From assembly GCF_007713705.1 (NCBI RefSeq), contig NZ_VMSJ01000004.1, positions 124,001 through 188,000 on the forward strand: a stretch of 64,000 bases of DNA, read 5' to 3'. A model generated the notes under the pieces. That model worked only from the letters and a program-made list of their open reading frames with translations, was not told where the DNA came from and did not search any database. The stretch comes from Salinicoccus cyprini. GTDB taxonomy: Bacteria > Bacillota > Bacilli > Staphylococcales > Salinicoccaceae. The translations under genes were made by a program, and so were the position numbers. Below, in pieces: positions 45,192 through 53,730 of the stretch; the first letter of the stretch is position 1, and each line of letters begins with the position of its first letter.

Positions 45192-45303
45192 CCAACATCT
45201 CCTCTGCAGATTTCTTCGGTTGTATCAGTATACCGGGAAGTCTCTTTAAAATTTTACCCGAAGATACTAGAAATATGTAGAGTGCATGTAAATAAATTCA
45301 ATT

Positions 45304-45810
45304 TCAGTCAATTGCCCAGTCCAGTCTTTCTGCGATGTCCCCTGCAGGTCCGAGACTTTCGAAGGCGAACTTCTCATCATTGATGAAGACCGTCGGGACA
45401 GCGGTGATGCCGCGTTCCAATGCTTCCTTCGTAATATCGAGGCTCAGGTTCATCGTGCTGCGCTGTTCGCTGCATCCATACTCCTGCTGCATCATCTTCT
45501 CGATCTCACCACTATCCAATAGACGCCATTCCTGCTGTGTTCTGAAAAGGGAGAGCAGCAGATCGTAGGCCCGCTCCGGCTCATTGTAGTCGATATGCAG
45601 GTTGGCGATTGCTCCGTGCAGCAGCCTCACTTTCGGCTTATCGTAATGCTTGATGGTGTATTTTACTTCTCCTAATTCAATGCGTGGCATCAGTGCTTCA
45701 TGGGCTGCCAGAAAGAAATTGACACAGTAGGGGCAGGCAGTGTTGAGAAATACTTCCACATGTTTCAAGGCCCCGTTGCGCCCCAGAACTAGAGGTGGTG
45801 CATGTTCCAT
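45304..45810 (-). CDS. DsbA-like thioredoxin-fold protein
   Basis: 168 aa from the ATG at 45810 (GGAAGGGAG site); earlier ATGs at 45834 and 45831 lack one. The redox motif CPYC is at 26-29 (NTACPYCVNFF) and the cis-proline loop is ITAVPTVFIND. It has no signal peptide, so it would act in the cytoplasm, like other staphylococcal thioredoxin-domain proteins of this size. Between these is a helical insertion typical of DsbA folds. It is a single gene. Confidence 0.8.
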   Translation of the reverse strand: MEHAPPLVLGRNGALKHVEVFLNTACPYCVNFFLAAHEALMPRIELGEVKYTIKHYDKPKVRLLHGAIANLHIDYNEPERAYDLLLSLFRTQQEWRLLDSGEIEKMMQQEYGCSEQRSTMNLSLDITKEALERGITAVPTVFINDEKFAFESLGPAGDIAERLDWAID

Positions 45811-45928
45811 ATTGAAAACGCTCCCTTCCATCATTCTATTTTGCTTTTCAAGTATATAGGAACATTTGACATTTTAAAAGATTGAATTATTTCATAATTT
45901 CAGTGTATTCCTTGAAAAATATTTCTTA

Positions 45929-45957
45929 TTGACATGGACATGAAAAGAGGGTAGAGT
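45929..45957 (+). promoter_or_regulatory. Sigma-A promoter before the first SAM riboswitch
   Basis: TTGACA, 17-bp spacer, TAGAGT, ending about 23 bp before the riboswitch P1 helix. Confidence 0.85.
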
Positions 45958-45979
45958 TTGTTTTAAATTAAATCGAATG

Positions 45980-46081
45980 ATTCTTATCCAGAGAGGTGGA
46001 GGGACTGGCCCTTCGAAGCCTCGGCAGCAGCTCTTTGAGCCCCGTGCCAATTCCAGAAGCCTAGTGCTTGAAAGATAAGAA
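45980..46081 (+). ncRNA. SAM-I (S-box) riboswitch controlling the NhaC-type transporter
   Basis: The conserved S-box core is present: AGAGAGGTGGAGGGACTGGC, then AAGCCTCGGCAGC, GTGCCAATTCCAG and the closing GATAAGAA, which pairs with TTCTTATC to form P1. SAM binding would stabilise P1 and allow the downstream terminator to form. When SAM is low, AAGAAGAG would pair with the left terminator arm as an antiterminator. Confidence 0.95.
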
Positions 46082-46094
46082 GAGATGGATTACT

Positions 46095-46127
46095 GCCCTC
46101 TTCTTTATGAAGTGGGCTTTTTTATTT
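46095..46127 (+). terminator. S-box expression-platform terminator
   Basis: GCCC-x-CTTC/GAAG-x-GGGC stem followed by six T. Its left arm is complementary to bases 46076-46084 at the riboswitch end. Confidence 0.85.
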
Positions 46128-46160
46128 CTCTGGATGGTTCATTTATTGGAGGTCTTTATT

Positions 46161-47453
46161 TTGAAAAATAACATAAAGGGGAATCCTCTCGCGCTACTCC
46201 CCCTTCTCGTCTTCGTGGCACTGTTCATCGGAACCGGCATCGCTGTACAGGACTTCAAGGCAATGCCGATTACCGTTGCGCTCTTTATTGCCATCATTGT
46301 CGCTGTACTGCTGAAGCCGAACGATCGGCTGAGTGAAAAGATTGCCATATTCACCAGAGGAGCAGGCCGTGAGAACATCATGCTGATGGTGCTCATCTTC
46401 CTGCTGGCCGGTGCATTCTCGCAAGTTGCTGAAAACATGGGTGCTGTGGAATCGACAGTCAATCTCGGACTGGCACTGCTGCCAAGCAACCTGCTGCTCG
46501 TCGGACTGTTCATCATCTGCTGCTTCATTTCCATCTCCATGGGAACGTCGACCGGAACAGTCGTCGCCCTGGCGCCGATTGCCATCGGCATCGCCGGGCA
46601 GACCGATCTGCCGCTTGCGCTGGCACTGGCTACAGTTATCGGTGGCGCAATGTTCGGGGACAATCTGTCTGTCATTTCCGACACAACCATCGTTTCGACC
46701 CAGTCACAGGAAGTGAGGATGGTCGACAAGTTCAAGACGAATTTCTTCATTGTATTGCCGGGTGCGCTCGTGACCATCGTCATACTCTGGTTCATCACAT
46801 CCGGCCAGTCGACGACACCTGCAACTGATCTGGATTTCAGTCTGATCAAGGTGCTGCCCTATCTGGCTGTCCTGGTCATCGCACTGATCGGTGTCAACGT
46901 GCTGATTGTACTGACCGGCGGTACTGTATTCGCCGGACTGATCGGTCTGATTGATGGCTCCTACACGTTCACGTCATTCATTGCTGCCGCCGGTGAAGGC
47001 ATCAGCGGAATGCAGAACATCGCCATCATCGCCATTCTGATCGGCGGCCTCATTGCGCTGATCGAGCACTATGGTGGCATCGACTATCTGCTGCATTTCA
47101 TCACAAGCAGAATCCGTTCCGAAAAAGGTGCCGAATTCGGTATCGCCGCGCTTGTCAGCGCGACGGATCTGAGTACAGCCAACAATACGATATCCATCAT
47201 CATCACCGGCCCGCTTGCCAAGGATATCGCCGACGAATACGGTGTCGACCGCAGAAAGTCAGCCAGTCTGCTCGATATTTTCGCTGCCGCCTTCCAGGGT
47301 CTCATCCCCTACGGCGGACAGATGCTCGCTGCAGCCGGACTGGCTGCGATATCACCAGTTGCCATGATTCCATATTCGATCTACCCGGCAATGCTGCTGA
47401 TATGCGGCATCGTCGCAATACTGGTCGGCTTCCCAAGGAAGAAGACAGCTTAA
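46161..47453 (+). CDS. NhaC-type transporter, probable methionine permease (MetT-like)
   Basis: 430 aa. The start is TTG at 46161, 8 bp after GGAGG; the open frame runs back through the riboswitch terminator, which cannot be coding. About 11-12 helices; GGAMFGDNLSVISDTTIVSTQSQ and SATDLSTANNTISIIITGPLA are NhaC/YuiF-family blocks. Members are annotated as Na+/H+ antiporters, but several are controlled by amino-acid signals and are predicted amino acid importers. SAM-riboswitch control points to methionine or a precursor as substrate. A bidirectional terminator follows. Confidence 0.85.
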   Translation: MKNNIKGNPLALLPLLVFVALFIGTGIAVQDFKAMPITVALFIAIIVAVLLKPNDRLSEKIAIFTRGAGRENIMLMVLIFLLAGAFSQVAENMGAVESTVNLGLALLPSNLLLVGLFIICCFISISMGTSTGTVVALAPIAIGIAGQTDLPLALALATVIGGAMFGDNLSVISDTTIVSTQSQEVRMVDKFKTNFFIVLPGALVTIVILWFITSGQSTTPATDLDFSLIKVLPYLAVLVIALIGVNVLIVLTGGTVFAGLIGLIDGSYTFTSFIAAAGEGISGMQNIAIIAILIGGLIALIEHYGGIDYLLHFITSRIRSEKGAEFGIAALVSATDLSTANNTISIIITGPLAKDIADEYGVDRRKSASLLDIFAAAFQGLIPYGGQMLAAAGLAAISPVAMIPYSIYPAMLLICGIVAILVGFPRKKTA

Positions 47454-47496
47454 GCTTTATGCGAGGAAAACACCTGTCATGGGGAAAAATAAGAAG

Positions 47497-47541
47497 AGCC
47501 TGGTCTCAAGATGACATTTCATCTCGAGATCAGGCTTTTTG
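47497..47541. terminator. Bidirectional terminator between the transporter and amidohydrolase genes
   Basis: Long stem AGCCTGGTCTC.../...GAGATCAGGCT with one mismatch and an inner ATGA/TCAT extension, followed by five T on the plus strand. Confidence 0.88.
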
Positions 47542-47547
47542 CTTGTA

Positions 47548-48717
47548 CTATCCCTTTGTCATCCCGAGTGCGGTATGCACCATCATTTTGACGCCATCGA
47601 TGAAGCCGTCTTCATCGATGCCGAACTTCGGATGGTGGTGCGGATATTCCATATCCTTCTCCTTATTGCCGGCTCCGATCCATGCATAGGTTGCAGGAAT
47701 GACGCGGGAGAAGGCGGAGAAGTCCTCGCCGCCCATGGCGAGTGGGAATTCGAATACTTTGTCCCCGAACTCCGACACAGCAATTTCCTTCACTCTTTCA
47801 GTCATCGCTTCGTCGTTCACAACAGCGGAATAGCCGACATTGAATGAAAATTCATATGTGGCACCATACATGGCACATACGCTCTCGACCGCTTTTTCCA
47901 TTCGTTCACTGACAACAGCACGTGTCTCATCGCTCAACGTCCGCACGCTGCCTTCAAGCATCGCAGTATCCGGAATGATGTTCTTCGCACTGCCGGAATG
48001 GAACTTGGTCGTTGAGATGACGACCGAATCGAGTGGTGATGTGATCCGGGAGACGATGGTCTGGAACTGGTTCAGAATCTGGCCTCCGATGATGATCGGG
48101 TCGATGGCATTTTCAGGCTGGGAGGCATGTCCACCGCTACCTTGGATCTTCAGGTCGAAACTGTCCGAATTGGATGTGATTGGTCCACTCTTGATGCCGA
48201 TCCGACCGGTCGGAATCGGTGTGAACAGATGCTGGCCGTAGATGAAGTCGAGGTCATCGAACAACCCGGTCGCCACCATTTCAGCAGCACCGCCCGGCGG
48301 CACTTCCTCTGCATGCTGGAAAATCAAGTACACTTCCCCGTGCAGTACATCGAGGTTCTGCACGAGCACTTTTGCGGCACCGAGCAGAATCGCCGCGTGC
48401 CCATCATGACCGCATGCATGCATCGCGCCTTCATTTTCAGAAGCGAAATCGATATCGTCCCGCTCCTCCTGGATCTGAAGCGCATCGATGTCTGCGCGCA
48501 GTCCGACCTTCCTGCCTGGATTCTTCCCTTTGATGATGCCGAGCACACTCGTTTCCGTCGGCCTTGAAACTTCAATACTGCCGATCTTCTCGAGCTCCGC
48601 TTCTATATAGCTGCTCGTCCAGTGCTCCTGGAATGAAATCTCCGGGTGACGGTGCATTGTGCGGCGCCATGAAATGACGTCTTCCATTACATTTTCAATA
48701 TGCTGATCTATACTCAT
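47548..48717 (-). CDS. M20D amidohydrolase (N-acyl amino acid / aminobenzoyl-glutamate type)
   Basis: 389 aa from the ATG at 48717 (GAGGAG site). It is a di-metal amidohydrolase: GLRADIDALQIQE, MHACGHDGHAAIL (first metal site), FQHAEEVPPGGAAEMV (catalytic and metal Glu), and a dimerisation domain followed by the last histidine in GGEDFSAFS. Relatives include N-acetylcysteine deacetylases (YxeP/SndB), hippurate hydrolases and AbgB. It follows an AbgT transporter by 27 bp. It could hydrolyse p-aminobenzoyl-glutamate or an N-acetylated sulfur amino acid; context favours either. Confidence 0.85.
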   Translation of the reverse strand: MSIDQHIENVMEDVISWRRTMHRHPEISFQEHWTSSYIEAELEKIGSIEVSRPTETSVLGIIKGKNPGRKVGLRADIDALQIQEERDDIDFASENEGAMHACGHDGHAAILLGAAKVLVQNLDVLHGEVYLIFQHAEEVPPGGAAEMVATGLFDDLDFIYGQHLFTPIPTGRIGIKSGPITSNSDSFDLKIQGSGGHASQPENAIDPIIIGGQILNQFQTIVSRITSPLDSVVISTTKFHSGSAKNIIPDTAMLEGSVRTLSDETRAVVSERMEKAVESVCAMYGATYEFSFNVGYSAVVNDEAMTERVKEIAVSEFGDKVFEFPLAMGGEDFSAFSRVIPATYAWIGAGNKEKDMEYPHHHPKFGIDEDGFIDGVKMMVHTALGMTKG

Positions 48718-48744
48718 TGTTTCACTCCTCATTCAGTTTGTTTT

Positions 48745-50274
48745 CTACGATTCAGGCAGATGGATCGGTCCATCGATGCCTACCGGTATGCCGAGCAGAT
48801 ACCACACAATCAGCAGGGCTGACCAGGCGAAGAACAGCACAATCGCGTATGGCAGCAGGGCGGATATGAGTGTACCGAGTCCGGCATTCTTATCATATTT
48901 CTGCGCGAAGGCGAGCAGTAGCGGCAAGTATGGCAGCATCGGAGTAATCGGATTCGAGAAGGAATCACCGATGCGGTAGAGCAGTTGTGTGAACGCCGGG
49001 TCATAGCCGAGCAGCATGAACATCGGTACGAATACCGGCGCCAGAATGGCCCATTTTGCAGAGGCACTGCCGATCAGCATGTTGATCAGTCCGGCAAGCA
49101 GAATGAAACCGATGAACAGCGGAATGCCGGATGCGTCCACTGCTTCGAGCAGATTGGCTCCTTTGATGGCAATAATCGGACCGAGGTTGCTCCAGCTGAA
49201 GTAGGCGAGCATCTGTGCGGCGAAAAATACAAGGACGATGTAGCTGCCCATCGTCGCCATGGAATCACTGAGCATCCGGCCGAAGTCCTTCGTCGAACGC
49301 AGCGTGCCCGACACGAGACCATAGACGAGACCGGGAATGAAGAACAGGATCGTCAGAATGAACACGATCGAATCCATGAATGGCGACTCCTGCACAATCG
49401 ATCCTGTTTCAGGATTGCGCAGAATGCCATTTTCAGGAACCAGGAAGATCATGAAGAAGATTGCGGCCAGAATGACTGATATATTCGCCCATCTGAGCGC
49501 CTTCACCTCTTTACGTTCAAGGGGTTCGTTGCTGACCGTCTCCTGCCCCTGATATGTACCAAGACGCGGAACAGTAATCTTCTTCGTCACGTAGTAGATG
49601 ATGAACAGCAGAAACACCGTCGCCACAGCTGTGAAATAGTAGTTCATCAGCAGATTGCCGGTATAGTCCGGATTGATGATCTGGGCGGCAGGCACGGTGA
49701 ACGCCATGGCCAGTGCCTCGGACATGCCCGGAATGACATTGGCGGAAAATGCACCGAGTGCCGCTGCATATGCCATGACCAGACCGACGAACGGGTGATA
49801 GCCGAGACGCATGACGACCATTGCAGCAATCGGCGGCAGGATGATCGGACCGGCGTCCCCCGCTACGTTGCCGATGATTCCGACCAGGATGATGGCCGGT
49901 AGCATCAGCTTTTTCGGCGACACTTCGATCGCCCGTCTCATCGCAGCTTCAAAGTAACCCGACTTCTCCGCAAGGCCGATGCCGATCATGACGACCAGGA
50001 CCATGCCAAGCGGCGGAAATGCACTGAAATTGCTGATGGCTTCGGTCAGAATGCGGACCATTCCGGCACTCGACAGCAGGTTGACCGCTGTAATCGTCTC
50101 GCCATCTGCCGGGTTGACTGCTGTGAGTCCGGCAATTCCGGCAAAAAATGAAGCAACGAGTATTGCGACCATCAATATGATGAACAGGACGATCGGATCC
50201 GGCAGCCTATTGCCAAGACGTTCAATCACATTCAGAAAACGGTTGAACAGTCCCGGCCTTTCTTTCTTTTCCAT
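48745..50274 (-). CDS. AbgT-family transporter
   Basis: 509 aa with about 12 helices. AbgT proteins import p-aminobenzoyl-glutamate or export sulfonamides. Family blocks: NVIERLGNRLPDPIVLFIIL at the N-terminus, FPPLGMVLVVMIGIGLAEKSGYFEA, GDAGPIILPPIAAMVVMRLGYHPFVG and GSASAKWAILAPVFVPMFMLLGYDPAFTQ. An AAAAGGAGG site precedes the ATG. It has its own promoter candidate (TTGCAC-N17-AATAAT) and lies beyond the terminator of the SSS-microprotein unit. Confidence 0.92.
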   Translation of the reverse strand: MEKKERPGLFNRFLNVIERLGNRLPDPIVLFIILMVAILVASFFAGIAGLTAVNPADGETITAVNLLSSAGMVRILTEAISNFSAFPPLGMVLVVMIGIGLAEKSGYFEAAMRRAIEVSPKKLMLPAIILVGIIGNVAGDAGPIILPPIAAMVVMRLGYHPFVGLVMAYAAALGAFSANVIPGMSEALAMAFTVPAAQIINPDYTGNLLMNYYFTAVATVFLLFIIYYVTKKITVPRLGTYQGQETVSNEPLERKEVKALRWANISVILAAIFFMIFLVPENGILRNPETGSIVQESPFMDSIVFILTILFFIPGLVYGLVSGTLRSTKDFGRMLSDSMATMGSYIVLVFFAAQMLAYFSWSNLGPIIAIKGANLLEAVDASGIPLFIGFILLAGLINMLIGSASAKWAILAPVFVPMFMLLGYDPAFTQLLYRIGDSFSNPITPMLPYLPLLLAFAQKYDKNAGLGTLISALLPYAIVLFFAWSALLIVWYLLGIPVGIDGPIHLPES

Positions 50275-50388
50275 AAGATGTCCTCCTTTTAAAAATTTTC
50301 AAACAATACAACATATTATTTCAAATTTCGTAATAAAGTGCAAGATGATATGGCAGTAAATTTCCCACCCGGTCCATCTATGGAAAAT

Positions 50389-50412
50389 AAAAAAGATGCC
50401 CCGTAGGACATC
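50389..50412 (-). terminator. Terminator after the SSS-microprotein genes
   Basis: A GATG-x-CC/GG-CATC hairpin directly after the microprotein stop codon with six T on the minus strand. Confidence 0.75.
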
Positions 50413-50514
50413 CTAGTCTTTCATATACCCCTGCCATATGAATAGCGCAATCAGTGAGAGCACTCCGATGAAACCGTATAGCCATATCGACAGCATTTCA
50501 TTGACGAACATCAT
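50413..50514 (-). CDS. 33-residue membrane microprotein coupled to an SSS symporter
   Basis: A short reading frame starting ATGATG, whose first ATG overlaps the symporter stop codon (ATGA). It has two parts: MMFVNEMLSIWLYGFIGV and LSLIALFIWQGYMKD, giving a single hydrophobic helix with a charged tail. Small membrane proteins of this size are sometimes found directly after sodium:solute symporters and are presumed accessory subunits. Translational coupling, the GGGAGGG site and a terminator right after it support a real gene. Confidence 0.8.
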   Translation of the reverse strand: MMFVNEMLSIWLYGFIGVLSLIALFIWQGYMKD

Positions 50515-52004
50515 GACCCTCCCCCTTCTGCGGGCTGTGCTTCAGTGGATGGGCGCAGTACCCATGAAGCGACATTGATTGTAGCGATGCCGATGAATGT
50601 CGCAGTTGCTCCTGCTGACATCGTGCTCGGAATGATGCCGCTGAAATAAAGGAAGAGATAGGAACCGAGCCCGATGAACATCGACAGTTCGGCAGCACGT
50701 GCGGGTGCTTTCCTTTTTGCATAGACAGCCTGCAGTATCGGCCCCATGGTGCCGGCGGCAATGCCCGAGATGCCGATCCACATGACGTCCCCCATGTATT
50801 CCGGTGGGCGGATGACAATCAGCAGTGCCAGCAGTCCGATGATTGGAACAGTCAGCCGGCTGATACGGAAAGCTGTGCGTTGTGCCTGCTCATCGCTTGT
50901 TCTGATGATGCCTCTTCTGACCAGAAACTTCAGATAGATATCATTGGCGAATACTGTTGAGATGGAGACGAATATGCCATCGGTTGTGGACATCGCAGCT
51001 GCCAGGATGACCACGCCGAACAGCGCCACAAAAATGGCGGGAAATGCCCAGATGATGTAGTCGACAAGTGCCAGATCGGTCGCTGCCACCGCACCGCCGA
51101 GAGCCACCCGGCTGTACAGTCCGCCGAAGAGCACAAGTACACAGAGTGATGCGACGATGACATATGTCGCAATCATCTTGCCAAGATCCTTTTCATTTTT
51201 CAGTCCCAGTACTTTATTGAACAGATGCGGTGCAGAGGCGAAAGCCCATTGTATGGAAATTGCACCGAATACAGCACCGAAGGAGTAGAAGTGCAGAGAT
51301 TCCGGGTTGAACACCGCTACCAGATTCTCATTCTGGGCAGCAAGGTCTGCGGAAATGCCGGCAAATGTGCCGGAAAGGCTGCCCTGCCAGAAAATTACGA
51401 GACCTGAGATGAAGATGATCAGGGCAGTCACTGCCATCAGGACCGCCTGGATGGCATCTGTGTATATATCCGCCAGGGCACCGCCTGCAAATACATATGC
51501 AACGACGATGGCCGCAATAAGCAGAAGTCCAGTCGTATAGGACATGCCGAGCAGGTATTCGAAGATTCTCGCCCCGGCGACGAACTGGGCGGCAATATAG
51601 AATATGTTGAACAGCAGGATCAGTGCAGTGCCCACTCTTAGGATGTCACTGTTATAGAAATCTCCCAGCCAGTCCGGCAGGGACAGGGATTTCTGCTTCG
51701 TGTTGAGCCTTCTGATCCGCTTGGCCACCATCAGCACGCCGATCGGTCCACCGCCGATCATGGCCAGAAACAGCCAGAGGTTGGACAGTCCCCACTCATA
51801 GGACCATCCCGGGTAGCCGAGAAATGTTGCAGCACTCAAGTATGTCGCTGCAAATGAAAAGCCGAGCACATACGGGCCGAGACCGTTCCCGATTGCAAAA
51901 TCGCTCATCGTCTTCATCTTCTTTGAACTCAGATAGCCGACTGCCGCCATCAGCAGCAGAAATACTGCGAAACCAATCCATGTATATAAAGTGATCAGTT
52001 CCAT
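50511..52004 (-). CDS. Sodium:solute symporter (SSS family)
   Basis: 497 aa from the ATG at 52004 (GGAGGGG site), with 13 helices. Typical blocks are DFAIGNGLGPYVLGFSFAATYLSAATFLGYPGWSYEWG near helix 2 and AGGALADIYTDAIQAVLM in helix 6, with VALFGVVILAAAMSTTDGIFVSISTVFANDIY carrying the sodium-site serines. The substrate is unknown. It starts 13 bp after the monooxygenase gene, in an S-box-controlled operon, so a sulfur compound or a carboxylate is plausible. Confidence 0.88.
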   Translation of the reverse strand: MELITLYTWIGFAVFLLLMAAVGYLSSKKMKTMSDFAIGNGLGPYVLGFSFAATYLSAATFLGYPGWSYEWGLSNLWLFLAMIGGGPIGVLMVAKRIRRLNTKQKSLSLPDWLGDFYNSDILRVGTALILLFNIFYIAAQFVAGARIFEYLLGMSYTTGLLLIAAIVVAYVFAGGALADIYTDAIQAVLMAVTALIIFISGLVIFWQGSLSGTFAGISADLAAQNENLVAVFNPESLHFYSFGAVFGAISIQWAFASAPHLFNKVLGLKNEKDLGKMIATYVIVASLCVLVLFGGLYSRVALGGAVAATDLALVDYIIWAFPAIFVALFGVVILAAAMSTTDGIFVSISTVFANDIYLKFLVRRGIIRTSDEQAQRTAFRISRLTVPIIGLLALLIVIRPPEYMGDVMWIGISGIAAGTMGPILQAVYAKRKAPARAAELSMFIGLGSYLFLYFSGIIPSTMSAGATATFIGIATINVASWVLRPSTEAQPAEGGGS

Positions 52005-52016
52005 GAACATCCCCTC

Positions 52017-53396
52017 CTATTTGATATGACTGGCCAGTTTCTGTCTTCTCGCTGGATGGTTCTCCGCAATATGTGCCCTGCCCTTGCCGAACATGTTCTC
52101 ACGCAGCGTCTCTCCTTCATATTCGGTGCGGTAGATGCCGCGCGCCTGAAGTTCAGGGACGACAAGGTCCACGAACGCCTCGAAAGTCCCCGGTGAATCC
52201 CCCTGGGCCACGTTGAACCCATCGGCGTCCCCTTCGGTCGCCCATTCTTCAATCCGGTCCGCAATCTGTTTTGGTGTCCCTATGAACTTCACTGTGCCGT
52301 TGCCGAGACCATGATTTTTGATCGCCTCCCGCAATGTCCATCTGCGGTCCGGGTCTTTTGCATACATATCAAGATTCCCCTGTACTGCATTTGTCTCAAT
52401 ATCTTCAATGTACTCGTCCGGATCATACCGGGAGAAGTCGATGCCGGTGTGACCGGACAGCAGTGCCGCCGTCCCTTCATAGCTGACGCTGTCTTTCAGA
52501 GTTTCATATTTCTCATATGCTTCCGCTTCCGTACGGCCGACAATCGGCAGGATCATCGGAAATACTTTGATATCATCCGCCTGCCGCCCCTGTGCCACAG
52601 TGCGCTCCCGTATATCCTTCACATAGGCCGAGAGGGCGGCGAGCGAATGGTTTTTCGTGAAGACCGCTTCTGCATGCTTTGCTGCAAAGTCACGCCCTTT
52701 CGGCGATGCACCAGCCTGGAAAAGTACCGGTGTCCGCTGCGGTGAAGGTTCAACAAGGTGCGGTCCCGGTACGTCGAAGAATTCGCCATGATGATCGATC
52801 AGATGCACTTTCTGCGGATCAGCGAATGTATCACTGACCCGGTCATATATGACCGCATCATTTTCCCAGCTGTCCTCCCACAGCTTATAGACGACTTCGA
52901 GGAATTCATCGGCACGGTTGTAGCGCATCTCCTTCGGCAGCCGTGTCTTGAGGCCGAGGTTCACCGCTTCGCTCTCGAGGTAGGATGTCACGACATTCCA
53001 GGCGACCCTGCCCTCTGTCAGATGATCGAGTGTCGAAAGCTGCCGTGCCAGGGCGTAGGGCTGGGCATATGTCGTCGATATCGTCGGTGCAAACCCAAGG
53101 TGCTTCGTGACTGCCGCCATGGCCGGAATCACGAGTGTCGGATCGTGGGCAGGCAGCTGGACGGCATGCTTCACCGCCGCATCATGGCTGTCTCCATAGA
53201 CGCTGTATGTACCCAGTACATCTGCAATGAACATTGCGTCAAACTTTCCCCGTTCAAGTGTCTTTGCCGCATCCGTCCAGTAGTCCAGGCGGTTGTGGTG
53301 GATGCCCTGATCCTTTTCATGCTTCCATAGTCCTGTAGAGTGCGGTGATGGCGAGTTCTGGATGAATCCATTCAGATGAATCTGCTTCTTTGTCAT
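52017..53396 (-). CDS. DszA/NtaA/SnaA-type flavin-dependent monooxygenase
   Basis: 459 aa from the ATG at 53396 (7 bp from GGAGG; the earlier ATG is too close). It is a class C FMNH2-dependent monooxygenase. IHLNGFIQNSPSPHSTGLWKH and LERGKFDAMFIADVLGTYSVYGDS at the N-terminus, STLDHLTEGRVAWNVVTSY, RYNRADEFLEVVYKLWEDSW and VLFQAGASPKGRDFAAKHAEAVF are strong family signatures. Relatives cleave C-S bonds (DszA, YtnJ/YxeK on S-alkyl cysteines) or C-N bonds (NtaA). SAM-riboswitch control argues for release of usable sulfur. It needs a separate flavin reductase, which is not seen nearby. Confidence 0.88.
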   Translation of the reverse strand: MTKKQIHLNGFIQNSPSPHSTGLWKHEKDQGIHHNRLDYWTDAAKTLERGKFDAMFIADVLGTYSVYGDSHDAAVKHAVQLPAHDPTLVIPAMAAVTKHLGFAPTISTTYAQPYALARQLSTLDHLTEGRVAWNVVTSYLESEAVNLGLKTRLPKEMRYNRADEFLEVVYKLWEDSWENDAVIYDRVSDTFADPQKVHLIDHHGEFFDVPGPHLVEPSPQRTPVLFQAGASPKGRDFAAKHAEAVFTKNHSLAALSAYVKDIRERTVAQGRQADDIKVFPMILPIVGRTEAEAYEKYETLKDSVSYEGTAALLSGHTGIDFSRYDPDEYIEDIETNAVQGNLDMYAKDPDRRWTLREAIKNHGLGNGTVKFIGTPKQIADRIEEWATEGDADGFNVAQGDSPGTFEAFVDLVVPELQARGIYRTEYEGETLRENMFGKGRAHIAENHPARRQKLASHIK

Positions 53397-53422
53397 AGTC
53401 ATGCCTCCATTTTCAAAATAAA

Positions 53423-53456
53423 AGCCCCCACTTCTTTAAGATAAGAAGAGGAGGCT
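53423..53456 (-). terminator. S-box expression-platform terminator of the monooxygenase operon
   Basis: On the minus strand AGCCTCC...CTTCTT pairs with AAGAAG...GGGGGCT and is followed by TTTATTTT, 27 bp before the monooxygenase start. The left arm CTTCTTATC is complementary to the riboswitch end GATAAGAAG. Confidence 0.88.
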
Positions 53457-53481
53457 TCTGTATATATGAATACATGCATCC

Positions 53482-53585
53482 CTTCTTATCTTCTAGCAAG
53501 TCGCTACTGGAATTGGCACAGTACACAATTGGTCTGTTGCCGAGGCTTCAAAGGGCCAGTCCCTCCACCTCTCTGGATAAGAATA
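53482..53585 (-). ncRNA. SAM-I (S-box) riboswitch controlling the monooxygenase operon
   Basis: The minus strand carries AGAGAGGTGGAGGGACTGGC, AAGCCTCGGCAAC, GTGCCAATTCCAG and GATAAGAAG, with P1 formed by CTTATCC and its complement. The core is almost identical to the first S-box at 45980; the P3 region and the P4 loop differ. Confidence 0.95.
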
Positions 53586-53612
53586 TTCAGAAAATATTAA
53601 GTTGTGATGACT

Positions 53613-53641
53613 AGAATATACCATCACAGCAATGGTGTCAA
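53613..53641 (-). promoter_or_regulatory. Sigma-A promoter of the S-box monooxygenase operon
   Basis: Minus strand TTGACA, 17-bp spacer, TATTCT, about 28 bp before the riboswitch. Confidence 0.85.
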
Positions 53642-53730
53642 TAGTAAATTATAGTATTTAAATAGGAATTATAATGCGCCGTATCGTTTGATTTTGAATA
53701 TTTCAGAATCTATAATCATAAGTGTACAGA

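Noticed and set aside
46068-46160. N-terminal extension of the NhaC-type transporter
   Set aside because: It runs through the end of the SAM riboswitch and its terminator hairpin; the TTG after GGAGG at 46161 is a better start.
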